This document shows, piece by piece, positions 33,115 through 47,057 of a stretch of 62,991 bases of DNA; position 1 is the stretch's first letter, and each line of letters opens with the position of its first letter. The notes under the pieces were generated by a model that saw only the letters and a program-made list of their open reading frames with translations, had not been told where the DNA came from and did not search any database. This stretch comes from Entrophospora sp. SA101. Its lineage: Eukaryota; Glomeromycota; Glomeromycetes; Entrophosporales; Entrophosporaceae. The DNA lies in contig CAUDNR010000846.1 in the NCBI GenBank assembly GCA_958430865.1, forward strand, positions 17,497 through 80,487. The letters run 5' to 3'. The translations under genes were made by a program, and so were the position numbers.

Positions 33115-33900
33115 ATTATTATTTTTATATAGGGATAATTCTAGATATCACTTAAGATAACAAATGGGATATTATAAAACTGTTAATTATAATCACATTA
33201 AATTTTTATCCTGAAATTCTTGGTAATACCAATGTTCACTTTGTCTGGTTTTGTTGCAGCATGCCCCATATGACAAAAATTGGTTGATTCTTATTATTGT
33301 AAATATTTTGAGGAACAACAAAATTTGGGTCTTTAAACTACTTGCACTAGTACTATGACCAAAGTTAGCCCATATGATATTAATAAAAACTAGGTAACAA
33401 ATAAACCTAATTGGTTTTAAATTTTTGAGCACGGAAATGCGTGCTTAGTTGCACAAATATTGGGCGGAGGACGCCCAATATTAATAATAATAGTATTATT
33501 ATTGGTCGCGCGGGACATTGCGTAACTACAGGGGGGTCAAATGTAACCCACTAATAAAATTTTTCGATTGGAATTTAAAATGAAGAAAAAAATCACGCTT
33601 TCATGCACAAGCTTGCCTGATTTAATCAATTGTTGCTTGGATCATAAAAAATAACAAATATATGAAAAAAACCTTTATTTTGATGTATTTTTTTTGTCAG
33701 GGTAAACAAATAACGCTTTAAGAAAATCTTGACATGAAGTTGGACATTTGTTATATATAATGAAATTGGGTAACATGCACACTTTAACTTTTGAGATAAT
33801 AAATTAGATGCAATAGTTAAGTAATATTCATTTCAGGCTTTTTAGGTAGAATTTAAATCCGCGTAACAGATTTGGTTTTTTTGAATAGTTATTAATTTAT
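33115..33900. other. Intergenic with tandem hairpins
   Basis: No gene. Contains the two adjacent palindromes at 33456-33503 and a GC-richer patch to about 33540 (gtcgcgcgggac, ggggggtc), which resembles the end of an unidentified transposable element. Confidence 0.4.
33456..33503. repeat. Two adjacent perfect hairpins
   Basis: Hairpin 1: arms aatattgggcg 33456-33466 and cgcccaatatt 33472-33482, loop gagga. Hairpin 2 starts at the next base: aataataata 33483-33492, one-base centre, tattattatt 33494-33503. It is followed by ggtcgcgcggg. Such terminal hairpins occur at Helitron 3' ends, but the expected CTRR end was not clearly found. Confidence 0.65.
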
Positions 33901-33927
33901 TATTGTTTTTCATACTATTACTTTAAA

Positions 33928-34520
33928 TAGGATTTCAAATGAAGATATTTGAAGTGTAAATTTAATGCTATTAATTATTATTGTTTTTCAAATAGGATTT
34001 CAAATGAAGATATTTCAAGTGTAAATTTAATGCTATTGATTTTTTCTATTGTTTTTCATACTATTTACTTTAAATAGGATTTCAAATGAAGATATTTGAA
34101 GTATAAATTTATTTTTCCTATTGTTTTTGTTTTTCATACTACAGTCAAACCTCGGCAAGCTGAACTTTTGTGAATCACAGAAATAGTCAAATAAAAACGT
34201 ATAAAATAATAAATTTTATTTGTGAAAGATTTGGGTGTGGAGTAAACCAAATTTTATCATTATAAGACGAATTTTAAAACCAGTTTATAATCATCAACTG
34301 GTTTTCACAAATATTCGGCTTGGAAAGTTGCATTTTTATTACGTTGTATCAAAAGTTAGGTTCGGTTTATCAAGTAGGGTGGGGGTTATAATTAATAAAA
34401 TTCGACCTAATGAAATAATTTTTATTAAACATAAAGCGAAAAATCAGTTTATAGTAGTTCGGTTTGACTGTATTACATTAAATAGGATTTCAAATGAAGA
34501 TATTCGAAGTGCTATTTATT
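33928..34520. repeat. Tandem repeat interrupted by a MITE
   Basis: Units carrying aaataggatttcaaatgaag start near 33926, 33990 and 34074, and a fourth lies at about 34482, after the MITE at 34142-34470. Removing the MITE restores regular unit order, so the element inserted into a pre-existing array. Confidence 0.7.
34142..34470. mobile_element. Tc1/mariner-type MITE (329 bp)
   Basis: Left end cagtcaaacctcggcaagc, right end gttcggtttgactg, with TA duplicated on both sides (34140-34141 and 34471-34472), the signature of Tc1/mariner insertion. The interior has no transposase; a 130-residue frame at 34235-34627 crosses the element boundary and is chance. Confidence 0.8.
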
Positions 34521-35784
34521 TTTCCTATTATAATTATGATACATATAATAAGAGATTTCATGCAAGGCATATTCATTTGTCACAACAACAAGGATTAGAC
34601 TCTATCCTTGTAAGATCATTTATTTAAAATTAATAAGTTAAAAAAATAAAGTAATATATAGATATTATTGTAAAGATATTAAAATTTTTTTATGTTTTAT
34701 TCTTATGGTGGTGATAGGAATGATTGATTATAATGATATCAGGAAAAGGAGGAAACAAATGTGAAGTGACAAAGATTGGATATTTTATACGTAACTATTA
34801 ATATACATAATGATGTGTATGTGGATATTGATTAATTAAATAAAAAGATAGATATGATAGATCCTCTCTACATTTGTTTCTAGTTGTATATATGATTTAT
34901 TATTATTGTTAGTTATTTTTCTAAGTTGTCTTCCTTCTGGTAAAAATTTTTTTTTGATCTTTTTTTTGAAAATATATATACATTTTAAGTATAAAGTGAT
35001 TACTAATATTCCATGCCATGCTAAACTGTAATTCAACTTCATAAATATATTTTCTTTACATATTAATAGATAATAAAATTTGATTCATTAGTAACATTAT
35101 TTTTGAAATTTGGTTTATGTGCTTTTAAAAATAACCATATAAATAATTATGAATCAATTTCTTATATATAATAAAAATCAAAATTTTTCCAATGCAACCT
35201 TCCAAGTGATTATAAACGACTTTGTAAGGAACATTTTGACACAACTATTACTGTTGAATTTGCTTTATTCTGCGCGTTAGTTAGAAAAACTCTTAAATTT
35301 GAAAAAAGCAACCCTTACAGCCTGGCGTAGAATAATAAATAAATAAGCTAGACTCTTATTTCATTAGTCGTTAGGAAGCCTAAATCTGGCTCTAAAAAAA
35401 TTATTATGATTGAAAAAGTCACTTGTTAAAAGAAAAACGGATTTTTTTTTTTTGAAAAAATTTATTCGTGTAACACTTATAATGTGACATTTGATCTGCA
35501 ATGTCCTGCGACTGATAATAATAATAATAATAATAATAAAAATGGGTCCAAAAAATTGTTGCAATTAAAATATAAATTAACCTTTTTTAAAAATTGAGCG
35601 AGTAGCCTAAACTAGAATAGGAATAGGCATAAAACTGTGAAATGTAACACTTTACAATGTTACTCTAAAAATAAAAATTTTTGCGCAAGTGTAATTAATT
35701 ATTTAATTTTTGTTGCAACAATTACCTTTATCATAGAATATCGACTTTTTAAATATATCAATCGATCGTAATACCACCAATACT

Positions 35785-35816
35785 GTTATTGTTGTTGTTG
35801 TTGTTATTGTTATTGT

Positions 35817-35847
<31 letters not shown>

Positions 35848-35848
35848 A
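35785..35848. repeat. (ttg)n microsatellite
   Basis: Runs of ttg interspersed with ttattg and ttgtca over about 64 bp. Confidence 0.9.
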
Positions 35849-37755
35849 TATAAAATTGTCCTTATTATCATCATCATTATTATTGATTAATTATTGATTA
35901 GATATTGCTATTTATTTCCAGGGAGTTACACAGTGAGTAAGAAATTGCAAAAATGAAGAACTATATTTTTTTTCAAAGCCTCACGTGTGAAAAGCCAATA
36001 AATTTACTGCTTTAATCATTTCGACGCACATTATTATCAAATATTAGCAGATGACATTATTATATAATATCTCATCATACATTACTAAATATGCAGTTGG
36101 AAAGAATTAGAGAAGCAAAACGCCAAATTTATCGATTGTATAACAACAAAAAAAAATATTTACATATATATACGCCTTTATATTCACATAATTATTTTTG
36201 ATCAGGGTACCGTTCGTTCGTCGTCTTAACTATAATTTCAAAAGTAACTTATGGTGCTAATGTTAATATTAATGCTATTAAAATGATGAAGATGCGATGA
36301 TTTTTCAAACGAAAATTCTAAAAAAAATTTTTTTAACATATGATTTGGAAGTTTATATCCAAATAATTAATCATTAACATAATCATTGAATTAATTCCTA
36401 TTTCATTAAGATTCAGATTGTGATTTGATTAATTAATCGTTATTGAACAATTTGAATGAACCAATAGCGATCACTATACCATTAGTACCATGTAAATATA
36501 TACTATAATTGTATTGCGTGGTATTTGTAAAAAAATTACTGCCATTGTACCGTTATAAATATAAGCACATAGCAATACATGTATGTTTTTTTTAAATCTA
36601 CATAATTTGTGCATATCATAAGATTATCTATAAAAACAATAAAGTGCTAAAACAGATTTTCTTGTGTGGGGGCAGCTAGTTATATTTGCTTGTAATTATA
36701 ACTAGTTAGAATTTTTAATTGACAAAGAAATATTTATTTTTTGAATAATATTAAAAAAACTGGTAAAATTTTTTATAAATATATTGTAACACAATTGAAA
36801 TAATTAATTTTCTAATTTTATTCAATTCACCTATTTATTAAAATATAAACAAACTGGATCAAAAACAAAATGTTTCAGATATAAACTCCATTATTTTTTT
36901 TAGTTTCAGGACGTTATTGTTATGTACATCATTAATATATAATTGAGTAATAAAAATTTAAAATTCAATAATTAATATGAGACAAAATTTTTTAGCAAAA
37001 AAAATACAATAATTAATATATATTATTTATCTATAAAAGGTCATTTATTTAATGAATCCAATCGGCATATGAATTCATTCGTCCGCTCGGCCACGCGCAC
37101 ATTATCCATCCGCACATCACCTATACGAGCAAGCGAATGACAAAAGGAGGAAGAAATCGAATTAATTAATTAATATATTTCCTATTTAAAGAAAAAAATT
37201 AATATTTATTTTTTTTTTTAATTAATATTTACTTTAAAAGGAAAAATTGGAAAGAGATTGCACAACCGAACCGTGTATAAAAAATAATGTCAACTTAGCG
37301 TAACTCATAAAACACAATGTTTATTTATGTACTGTTTGTTTACATGCAATGCAATGTATATGTATATATGTGCTCAAAAGCATCATTTCCTAATATTTAT
37401 GTTATTTATATAATATTACTTTTATATTTTATACATCATTCAAAAATTCACTGGGTAACCGCTAACTGCCAATTCTAAATATGTAAATAGAAATAATTCG
37501 AAAATTTAAAAAACGTAATTTTTTTTTTATTTTTTATTTATTTATTTTTATTAAAAGTTAAAACATTAAATGATGCATGCGTGCTGTAAAATGAATGAAT
37601 GTAAATTATACATGTGTATTTTAAAAATTGTGAATAAAAAAGTTGGTTTTGTAAGAAATATTAAATTTCTGAAGAAAGAAAGTGTTACATTAAAATATCG
37701 TGAATAAAGAAAGTAATTTGTTTAGTAATTTCGAATTAGCTAACAATAGTAACGT

Positions 37756-37836
37756 GATGATGATGATGATGACGACGACGACGACGATGATGATGATGAT
37801 GATGATGATGATAACAACAACGACAACGACGACGAC
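37756..37836. repeat. (gat)n/(gac)n microsatellite
   Basis: gatgat runs alternate with gacgac runs and end in acaacgacaacgacgacgac. A frame with Met and Thr runs across it is an artefact of the repeat. Confidence 0.9.
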
Positions 37837-38305
37837 GTATTATGTGTTGAATTTTTATGTTCTTTTTTCTATTTGTTTCTAAAGATGTTTTTTTTTTTGA
37901 AAAAAAAATTTTTAAAAGAAAAATAAACTTAACAAAACAAAAAATGTCACTATATTACAAGTTAATGGAGTGTATCTATCAGGGAAAAAGAGGAAAGAAA
38001 GGAAAAAATCAATTTATAGTTTTTATATATATTCTACCATTATAAAAAAACAATAGTTAATAGTATGATGCATGTGTGCTTACTATTATGTGTGAGGGTG
38101 TGTATATGTGTGCTTGTTTGTGTGTTGGTGTGCGTGTGTGTGTATGTATTATATACATATTATAGAAGGCGTGATTGAAAGAAGGAAGAAAATAAGGAAA
38201 GTAATGTACAAAAAGATAAAACTAGTCAACAAGCAAATATATATATTATTAATTAGCCAAAAGAATATTTTTTCCAACTGGTAAAATCATTAACAAAAAA
38301 TATAT

Positions 38306-39864
38306 TTAATTTGGTGAAATATTATGTTTTCTGAGAAAAGAGGTAGATGTGTGCATCATTTTTTTTAATGGCTAAAAATAAACAAATAAAATAAATTTAT
38401 TAATTTATTGTTTATTCGAAATTCAAAATTTTAGAAGGATAGAAGAAATCGACAAAAACTTACTCTAAAAGTATAAAATTTCTTTGTGAATTCTTCGCAT
38501 TCTTTTGATTGTTCGTATTCCGATTTACGTTCTTGAAGATCTTTAATTGCACAATCCATTTGTTCGTAAAGATCATTTAATGATGTGAAATCTTCGTGCG
38601 ATTTTTCAGTAGCCTTCAACAATGTCTATTTTTATTAAGGGAAATTAATTAATTAATTAATTTTTAAATAAATTTCCAAAAAAAAAGATTTTTATTCCTA
38701 CTTACCATAATCAATAATGGATATTTGCATAAACGTTGAAATGGTTTGGCTAGTAAACTTTCTACTGACATGTATTTACCAGTCGGCAATTCTTTTTTAT
38801 CCAAATAATTTAAAATTTGTCCAAGCTTGTTATTTTTTTTACGTGCATTTGTTAATTCGGCTATTGCCATTTGATGATGAATTAAATATGATTCGTATAC
38901 TTCTAATTCTTTGGACATGTCTCCAAGTACATTTGATACACTTGGTATAACTGGCTTCATTATTGCTTGTAGACAAAGAAGATGCTAAAAAGAAATAGAA
39001 AATAGAAAATTAAAAAAAATTTATATTTTTTCGAAAATATATATATATCTTTATTATTATTATTATTAATATATACATACCAACGATGTGTTTAAGTGTA
39101 AAAGAAATATATATGGCAATATCGTAAATATTTTTTCGAGACTTGCTGGTAATTTTACACCCGATTCTCTAATTTTCGGTACATGGTTCTATTTTGAGAA
39201 AAAAAAATTTTTAATTGTAAAAAAAAAAAAAAAAAAAAAATTAATTATTATAATAATAATAAATAATAAATAATAAACAATAATACAATAATACAATAAT
39301 AATTACCTCTAAAAAATAACGTAAATCCTTAACATATTCATCTTCTGTACGAATTATTTCATGAATAATTACTTGTCGATGAATTTCAGCAGCTTTCATT
39401 TGAGCTTTAACATTTGGATCAAGATCTTGTTTCCAAAGTTGAGCCGAATTTGCTATTGGACTTGGAGGTTGTGTTATTATTGTTATATTGTTTAGATCTG
39501 GCATTGTTGACGAATTCCAAATATTACTATTATTACGTTTCAACGATAATTTGAATAAACTGCCCGTGCTACGCTTAGTATTTAATTTTCTGATACTTTT
39601 AATACTAGTATCAACAGTAAGATTGCTGTTGTTGACAGGATAAATTTTTTCGTTGAACTCCCGAGAATCGTCATTGTTGGTGTTGTATATTGGAGATTTT
39701 TCATTTATAAAATCAACATTTTGGTCAAATTTAGATTTTAAAAATTTTGGGTTTGTCGTATTATTGTGGTCATGGTTGTTGACATTTCCACCATTAATAT
39801 CATGAGAATAAGGCATAATAACAGACTTGCGATTAAAAATAGAAATTATATTTGTAAATAACAT
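38306..39864 (-). CDS. Dbl-homology (RhoGEF) domain protein
   Basis: Likely guanine nucleotide exchange factor for a Rho-type GTPase. Exons 39864-39307, 39188-39081, 38984-38706 and 38625-38464 join in phase; a short last exon 38371-38306 is tentative. A start at 39816 (MPYSHD) is also possible. The N-terminal ~130 residues are Asn/Asp/Ser-rich. The DH domain begins about residue 160: EIHRQVIIHEIIRTEDEYVK (conserved region 1), then YESYLIHHQMAIAEL, SVESLLAKPFQRLCKYPLLI (the KPxQRxxKYPLL signature of region 3) and LNDLYEQMDCAIKDL. About 390 residues. No PH domain follows DH in the sequence I can join, which is unusual; it could lie in undetected exons or be absent. Confidence 0.8.
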
Positions 39865-42800
39865 ATTTCACAAATTATTTTTTTAGCAAAATTATTATGT
39901 TTTGAAAAAAGTTGGGTTTCTTTTCTTTTATAAAAAAGAAAGATCGAAAAATTTATTTATAAAAATAAAAATAAAAATAAAAAATTGTTTTATTTTGTAT
40001 CTTTTTATTAATATAAAAAAATGGATTTTTTAAATATATATATATATATATTTAATTAATTGTATGATTAAAATATGATAATTTTGCTTTTACAATTATT
40101 ATCTATGAAAGTGAGCATATCCGTGAAAAGAAGAAAAGGAAAGTGGCAAGATGAGGGTTTATATACTGATTTTTTTTTAGTGTCAATTTTAAATTTGAAT
40201 AATAATAAAAGTAGTTATATAAAAATGGTATAACAACACCACCACGCGAAAAGTAAATAAATAAATATTTATATCTTGATTTAAAATAATATAGTTGTAA
40301 TTTGCTACATTGTTCAATTTTAAAATAAATAATGATGTTATTATAAACAGGGTTAATAATAAAATTATTATGAATTTTTTTTATATATTATATTTTATTA
40401 TAAAAAATAATAAAATTTTATTGGGTTTCTTTTTATTAGCACTAATGTATCGCAGGGGTCAAAATTTAACCAATTATCGCCATTGTTTTAAACATTTAAT
40501 TCTTTTCAATATAATAATTAATGTCCGTATCTATCTTTTTCTTAAATGAGAATCAATATATGAATGTAAAAGGGGATGAAAACTGTAAACATATGTATTA
40601 TAGATGTTGTGGGGGGTCTTGAATTTTTTGAACACACGTAAAAAGATGTACGTGCAAACTGTTATTATTGAAAATATTATTAGGATTATATGCTACTTAC
40701 GATGGTTTTTTTGGCAATTTCATAATTTTAGCCGTGAGATGTTTTTTAGAATTAACAAGCAACACAGAGTTACTTTCCGCAACTTATATTTTCGTTTTAT
40801 AGAATTTATTGGCTCATCGGGCCTCAGGTAACTTGTTTAAATTTTGATTAAGAGTTTATATGATTGATTCCTATTTGTATTATGGTTGATTTTCTGGCTC
40901 TTGACTATAATTAGTTGAGATGAAAAAACTCATAAAGGCAATATAGTGTATATACGTATTAGTATATAAAGTTTCTAAATTTTTCGAATTCTTTAATTGG
41001 AATTTTGCTAGGCGGCAGGCAGTTTTTATGGATTGATTAATGATGATCTGATGCGAATGTTCTAGTTAAGTTCTTTGTGTTTGCAATCATTCATTCGTTA
41101 TATTAATGTAATCTAACTTTTTTTATCTAAAAGGTATTATTTAAACATAAATTAAAATGGCATCAAAATAAATTAAATGATATCAAAATGGTAAAATAAA
41201 TTAAAATAGTATCAAAATGGCAATCGATACATTTATAACATTAGGCATTAAATAAAAACTTTGACAGCTCACTATTTTTGTCGAAATTGCAATTTGGATC
41301 TTCTATAGTTGACTGATATCGATGCATCGAAAATATTAAAGAGCTTTACTTGAGATCTCTCGTCATCAACTGAATAAGTTATTATGCGTCTACAAAAGAA
41401 ATTGATTTTTGATTTATCTCTCTACATGGGAAAACAGTTGTTGAAAGTTCCGTCGTGTAACTAATATTGTTAATGTAGTGTAATCATACGAGTTCATGTA
41501 ACTTATACTGAATATTCGGTAGTGTCAATCCCAAAGCTATTGGGTACTGGAATAAATCGGGTAGATTTAGAGTAGATCATGATTGGCTGTTGTATAATAA
41601 TGAATGAAGTTATATTGAGTTCTATTTGATAAGAGTTTATTATTATTTTCTGGGGCTTATATTTATGGTTGAAATTATTGTAATATTGATGACGACAACA
41701 AATTATATTACCAATTATATCCCCCCATGAAATTATGAAAGTAGGTTGGTCATATAAGAAATAATATTTACATGATGCAATTGGGGGGAGATAATCAACC
41801 AACCAGTAAAAAAACTATTAATTGGGCTAACTATCTATATCTAAACATACATTACAAAGTACCAAATATTTATCTTTAAAATATTTTTATTATTATTAAT
41901 TGGAACTTTAGAAGATTTTAATTAGAATTTAGAATTACTTATTTTCTTTTAAGGAAAAATAAAGGTTGGCGCCAAATAAAGCAAAAAAAAGCTCGGTTCA
42001 TCCTGAAAGCATCATGAAACCCTCCAAAAAATTTCTTTACAAGAGAACAATGTGCAACAAATCAATAAATTACATTTTTATGTCTGGACCTTTGCCTTTT
42101 TTTTTTTTTTTCTAGAAGAAAACATACATTTTGTGATTCTTTTACAAATGAATCATTAAATATCTCAAACATATGAAAGAAAAAATACAAAATATAATAA
42201 ACTATGGGCAGATAGTCAATCAACTCGATCCTTTTGTTTATTCATTTACAAATTAAATAAAAGGCAATAATATCTTTATAATTTATTGTTATCAAGTTAT
42301 CAGACTCATGATCGTGATTTCCAATCAAACCTATAGTAAAAGATATATGTTTTATACCGATGTAATAATCCGTTAATTATTTACTGTTATTATTATTGTC
42401 TGCCTATAATCTGTTATTACGATAGTTAAATAAACGTAATATACCGCTTATTTATTTAACATTCAACGTATGGTTTGTTCATAATCACATTCAACTCAAA
42501 ATAAACCAAAGTCAATTACATTTAAAGTCGAATTCAAACTTTAGAACCACCAAACAAATCAATTACTACTCCTTCTTCACGATCAAAAAATAAAGAAGTA
42601 AATGAATGGATCAAATATTTGTTTGCTATCATCAATGACATTTGAAAACCAAACAAGAATATTCTTTATTATTATCATTTAATTAACAAGCGTTTTGCTT
42701 GTGTATTTGGAGGACAAAATAAATAAATAAATATAATAATTAATAAAGTAATATAAAAGGGAGAAATGTCAATGGAGTTTGTATGGGAAGGAGATGAATG

Positions 42801-45592
42801 GGAAAAAAATTTTTTAATTATTATTTTTTTTAAAAGTGAGGAAACACACACCAATCAAATAAATTTTAGAAATTTTAGATTACATTGATTTACAAATATA
42901 AATTTAGAGTTTTGTTTTTTTTATTATTATTATCAAAATCTATCAAAACATTTTTAGATTTGAAGGAAAGAAATATTTAAACATCAAAAGTTTTCATTTT
43001 TTACACGAGTAAACTTCATTGAAACACGAGATAATTTTTTTTTTTACCAAATAAATAATCAAATAATGAATTATCCGCTAAATAATTTTATTTTCTTAAA
43101 TAATTATGTTTGAATAAAATAAAAATTTTAAAATTTAACTAAATTTGATTTTAATAAACCATTTCAATGCATACGAATACATATGTATATGTATATGAGA
43201 CCCTTAAATGCCAAGGAAATCATCTTTATTAATAGCCTTCTTTATATTTAGTTTTTTTCCTTATCAATTGAAAAAATCTCGAATATATATGAAAATATGA
43301 ATGGTCAAATTCTTCTAAAAAAAAATTACCCAAATAATAACAATAATATTTATCCACAAACATATTACGAAATGTCTTAAATATTTTCCAACTTATTATG
43401 TAATTTATTTTTATTTTTTTTAAGATATATTTTAATTTCTGCAGGTCGAAAAAGGATAAATCAGTACGCCGCTCCACTAATTGTGATCACCAAAAAGACG
43501 TAATCAGAATTAACATTTTTAAATTGAAACATTTGAATATGTCGCGGAATCTATAATATCAAAATCAAGCCGAGTCTTTATTTATAATAATGTAGCGAGA
43601 GAAATAATTGAAGTATAAATACGTTATAAGTTCTATATTGGGGGGGGGGGGTTTAGGACGTCAAATAATGGATGTTTACATTTATCTAATGAAATTGATA
43701 TTTATAAAATTTTTAGCACTATCTTTTGAGTTACTATAAACCTGCCAAGTATTGCTTTTTCTTCGAAAGAAGAATGATTAAAACAAATTTCAAAGAAAGA
43801 GTCATTACGCATGTATGGTTTGAAATGAAATAAATCGGTTCGTATGGTGGAATTTATTCTGTCATAGAACTGACTAAATTCAGAAAATAATTGCCAAGCG
43901 CACAATATAGTTTAGCTCTATTTTTTTTTCTTAAAACGAGCTTTACTAATATAATTATTAATCAAAAGAAATTTTTGTTACAATTAAAAACTCACCAAAA
44001 ATAGTTAATTTTATATTAATATATATTATTCGGGTGAGCATATTGTAGATTTTTGAAATGAATAAATGCGTAATATTTTTTTGTGTTTACCGAGGAAAAT
44101 ATTGATTGTTTCATTCTTGTCTATTGCTTAGGTTTATTCATCTTTGGTTTTAAAACGTTAAAATTTGAAATTAGTTTCTGTTTTTTTTTGCCTTTCTATT
44201 AAATTTAATTTATTGTTAAATAAAAACATTGGCACAAAATAAATTGTGTGTTGTGTGTGTGATTGGAGAAGAAGGTTGTAGATTAATTGATTGGTAGGTG
44301 ATTATAATTTTTAATCACATATAATCTATTAAAAAACAATATTTGTCATGCATACGCAGGCAGTGTATTTTCATTGTACCATCTCTATATTTGTGTTTTC
44401 GAGTAACGTTGTAAAATAAATATACTTTGCTATATTAGTATCAATTCAAGATTTTTTTTGTTTCATCCATTGTCAGGATTGTCATTGTTTCATCATCACT
44501 GTAAATCGATTAATTTTTTTAAATATTTTGTTCGAATTTTAATAAAATTCTCGAACATAGATATCTTCTTTATAAATTTCCTTTCATATTGAGTAAGAAA
44601 ATTTTTAACCAATCAAATTTGCATATGTATGTGTTTGCATATATGTTATATATAGAAAGAATAATTTTTAATATTATGTTTCTTTCTTAAAATAATAAAC
44701 ACACTAAAAGGTTTATTGAATGCGAAAATTAAATTAAAAATAAGGTTATTACTTATTAAATATTCGAGCGAGAGTTAAAGAAAAATAATTTTGAATTCTC
44801 ATTACTTATTCGGATATGCCATCAATTTTTGGATGAGATCAAGATAAAGGGTAGAAAAAACATATGTTAAAACATATCCATCACATTTCACGCATCATCT
44901 TATCATCATTACGAATCTCATTTCTATTGTTATCAATTCTTTGTGTTCATCAATATGTGCAGCACATATATATGAATAGTTCGTTATAATAGTTTTTTTT
45001 TTTGAATAAAAGATTATGGAAAAAATGTATGCGAAAGTAATTTGATCAGTAATTTTTTGTCAATTTGAACCTAAATATGTACTATTTATAGCACTATAAA
45101 CAATATCATAAATATTATTTTCTATTTGATTTTTCGAGTGTTTAAGTGAGCCTAGACCATCCATTAAAATCAATAGATAATAAAAAAACTATCAAAAAGG
45201 AACAAGTAGCAATAGTAGCAATGTAATTAATAACTGATATGTACTTGCATGCATTAATATCATTTTGGAAATTAATTTTGATCTAGTTATTTTAACATAG
45301 TAATAGTGCAGTGCAACGGTCAATTATTATCACTTGATTTTAAAAGCTTATTAAAAAAAAGAAAAAAGTAATCTGACAGAATTAAAACTAAAGACTCAAG
45401 TTTCATTTTCATCGGTTTAATTTTTTCATTTTATTAGAAAAGTTTTGAGTTGTAATGCTTCAATTTAGAACATTTATATGTGTCTATATGTAAAGACAAC
45501 GAATTAAATATACAATTCAATTTTTTTTATAAAAACAAAAACATTTCTCAAATCTGCCACATTAATATGTAAATCAAATTTTTATTTATTAT
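39865..45592. other. Long gene-poor AT-rich region
   Basis: About 5.7 kb without a gene I can support. Short frames are AT-driven chance frames. The promoter of the RhoGEF gene should lie just above 39864. 42211-42284 recurs in inverted orientation directly beside gap 2 (51372-51445). Poly-A/poly-T, ttattattatt and gggggggggg (43640-43650) tracts occur. Confidence 0.45.
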
Positions 45593-45593
45593 G

Positions 45594-45963
45594 GTTGGCT
45601 CGGTCCAAAGACCTTTTATTGCTGCGCCACACGCTCAAATTTCTTTCGTGATTCGTAAAAGGGTCTTCACGTGATTTTGGTTAAAAAATTATTTTCCTTC
45701 CTGCCAAATTTATATACGATTGTCGAGTATTTAGCAATGATCCTAGCGCTCAAATTCCTCATGAGCATAGTAAAGTACATGTTTTAAAAAAAAATAGAAC
45801 TCTACAACAAATAATTTTTTTGAGAAAATCTCTCTATTACATTAAAATTAAAGTCCTATTCCATCAACTAATAGAGCTATTTTTTTAAAAGGGTAGGACA
45901 GAAAGTGACTTCTATACTTTCAAAATTTGCACAAAATTTAGGAAGTCTTTAGACCGAGCCAAC
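45594..45963. mobile_element. MITE with gttggctcggtc ends (copy 1)
   Basis: Left end gttggctcggtccaaagac and right end gtctttagaccgagccaac are inverted. The interior includes tcacgtgattttgg, attccatcaactaatagag and gacagaaagtgact blocks shared with 46697-47057 and with the fragment at 25785. No coding frame. Confidence 0.7.
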
Positions 45964-46696
45964 TATACTATTTTTTACCATGGAAATTGCATTTTTAATA
46001 TGACCCTGCTTTTTGTAAAAGAAAGTGAAAATTTTATTGCAAGCTTAGAAATTTTCCGTGATACGCGAAAAATCTTTCCAATAAAAGAAATATGATTACT
46101 TAAATTAGAAAAGATCATCTAAAATTTGACTTTCAGATTGACATTTATAGATGACTTGAAATAAAGAGAGTATTTTAAGGGGGTATGGGGATAACAGAGG
46201 ATCTTAGGTCACATATAATCTTCTAAATGACGTGACCATTATGGTTCAGTGAAGATCTGCATTTTGGGGCAAAATGTCACAAAAATTATCAATTGTCAAC
46301 CTTTACATAAAACATTGTATTATTCTTTTTGTACCACAAGATGATATTACTTTTATATATGAATAAAGTTAATTTTATCTAAAAAATTAACATAGTTTGT
46401 GTGATGAGTAAAGACTTTTCTATGTAGGAAATGCAGATTTGGGGTCCCACTGATTCATTCACAGCTTGGCAATTAATATATTATAAAATTCTCATATGCA
46501 TCAAAAATGATCAAAAATTTTACTACTTACTTATGATTTCAAGTTGTAATTGATTCTTTATCTGATACAGTGTACACTATCTAAAGACATCAAATGCTGC
46601 GTTGAGTGCCAAAAATCTTCAAACTCAAAAATAGCAATGATATTCTTTGGTGTCACGATATTATAGAATCATATGACTCAGTCATTGATCGTTAGT
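45964..46696. other. Intergenic between MITEs
   Basis: AT-rich with no gene. Near 46575 ctatctaaagacatcaaatg resembles one end of the element at 25339-25733. Confidence 0.35.
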
Positions 46697-47057
46697 ATAG
46701 TTGGCACGGTCCAAAGACTTCCTAAATTTTGGGCAAATTTTAAAAGTATAGAAGTCATTTTCTGTCCTATCTTTTAAAAAAATAGCTTTATTAGTTGATA
46801 GAATATTATTTAGTTTTAATGTAATAGAGAGAGAAATTTGAGCGCTAATATCATTGCTAAATTTAGACTAGTTTTCGATCATCATTACTAAATTTAGACT
46901 AATACTCGACCATCATATCTAAATATGGCAGCAAGGAAAATAATTTTTTAACCAAAATCACGTGAAGCCCTTTTTTTAAAAAATTTTATTGCATTTTTGA
47001 ACGAATCACGAAATCACAATTTTTTGAAATTTGAGTCTTTAGACCGAGCCAATCATA
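46697..47057. mobile_element. MITE with gttggctcggtc ends (copy 2)
   Basis: Left end gttggcacggtccaaagac, right end gtctttagaccgagccaat. Same interior blocks as 45594-45963. Its right half (from 46879) is part of the 0.8-kb duplication. Confidence 0.65.

Larger units (their letters stand above)
34521..38305. other. Gene-poor AT-rich region with simple repeats
   Basis: No gene supported over about 3.8 kb. Contains a ttg/ttgttattg tract (35785-35848), a short inverted repeat ctagttata / tataactag near 36675-36704, a GC-richer patch with gtccgctcggccacgcgcac near 37080, a gatgat/gacgac trinucleotide tract (37756-37836) and a gt-rich stretch (38090-38145). The right end is the 3' flank of the RhoGEF gene. 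Confidence 0.5.

Noticed and set aside
33456..33540. Helitron 3' end
   Set aside because: A hairpin is present, but I could not identify a CTRR terminus or an A/T insertion site, so I left it as an unclassified palindrome.
34235..34627. 130-residue plus-strand frame
   Set aside because: It begins inside a Tc1-type MITE and runs out across its TIR into a tandem repeat, so coding is implausible.
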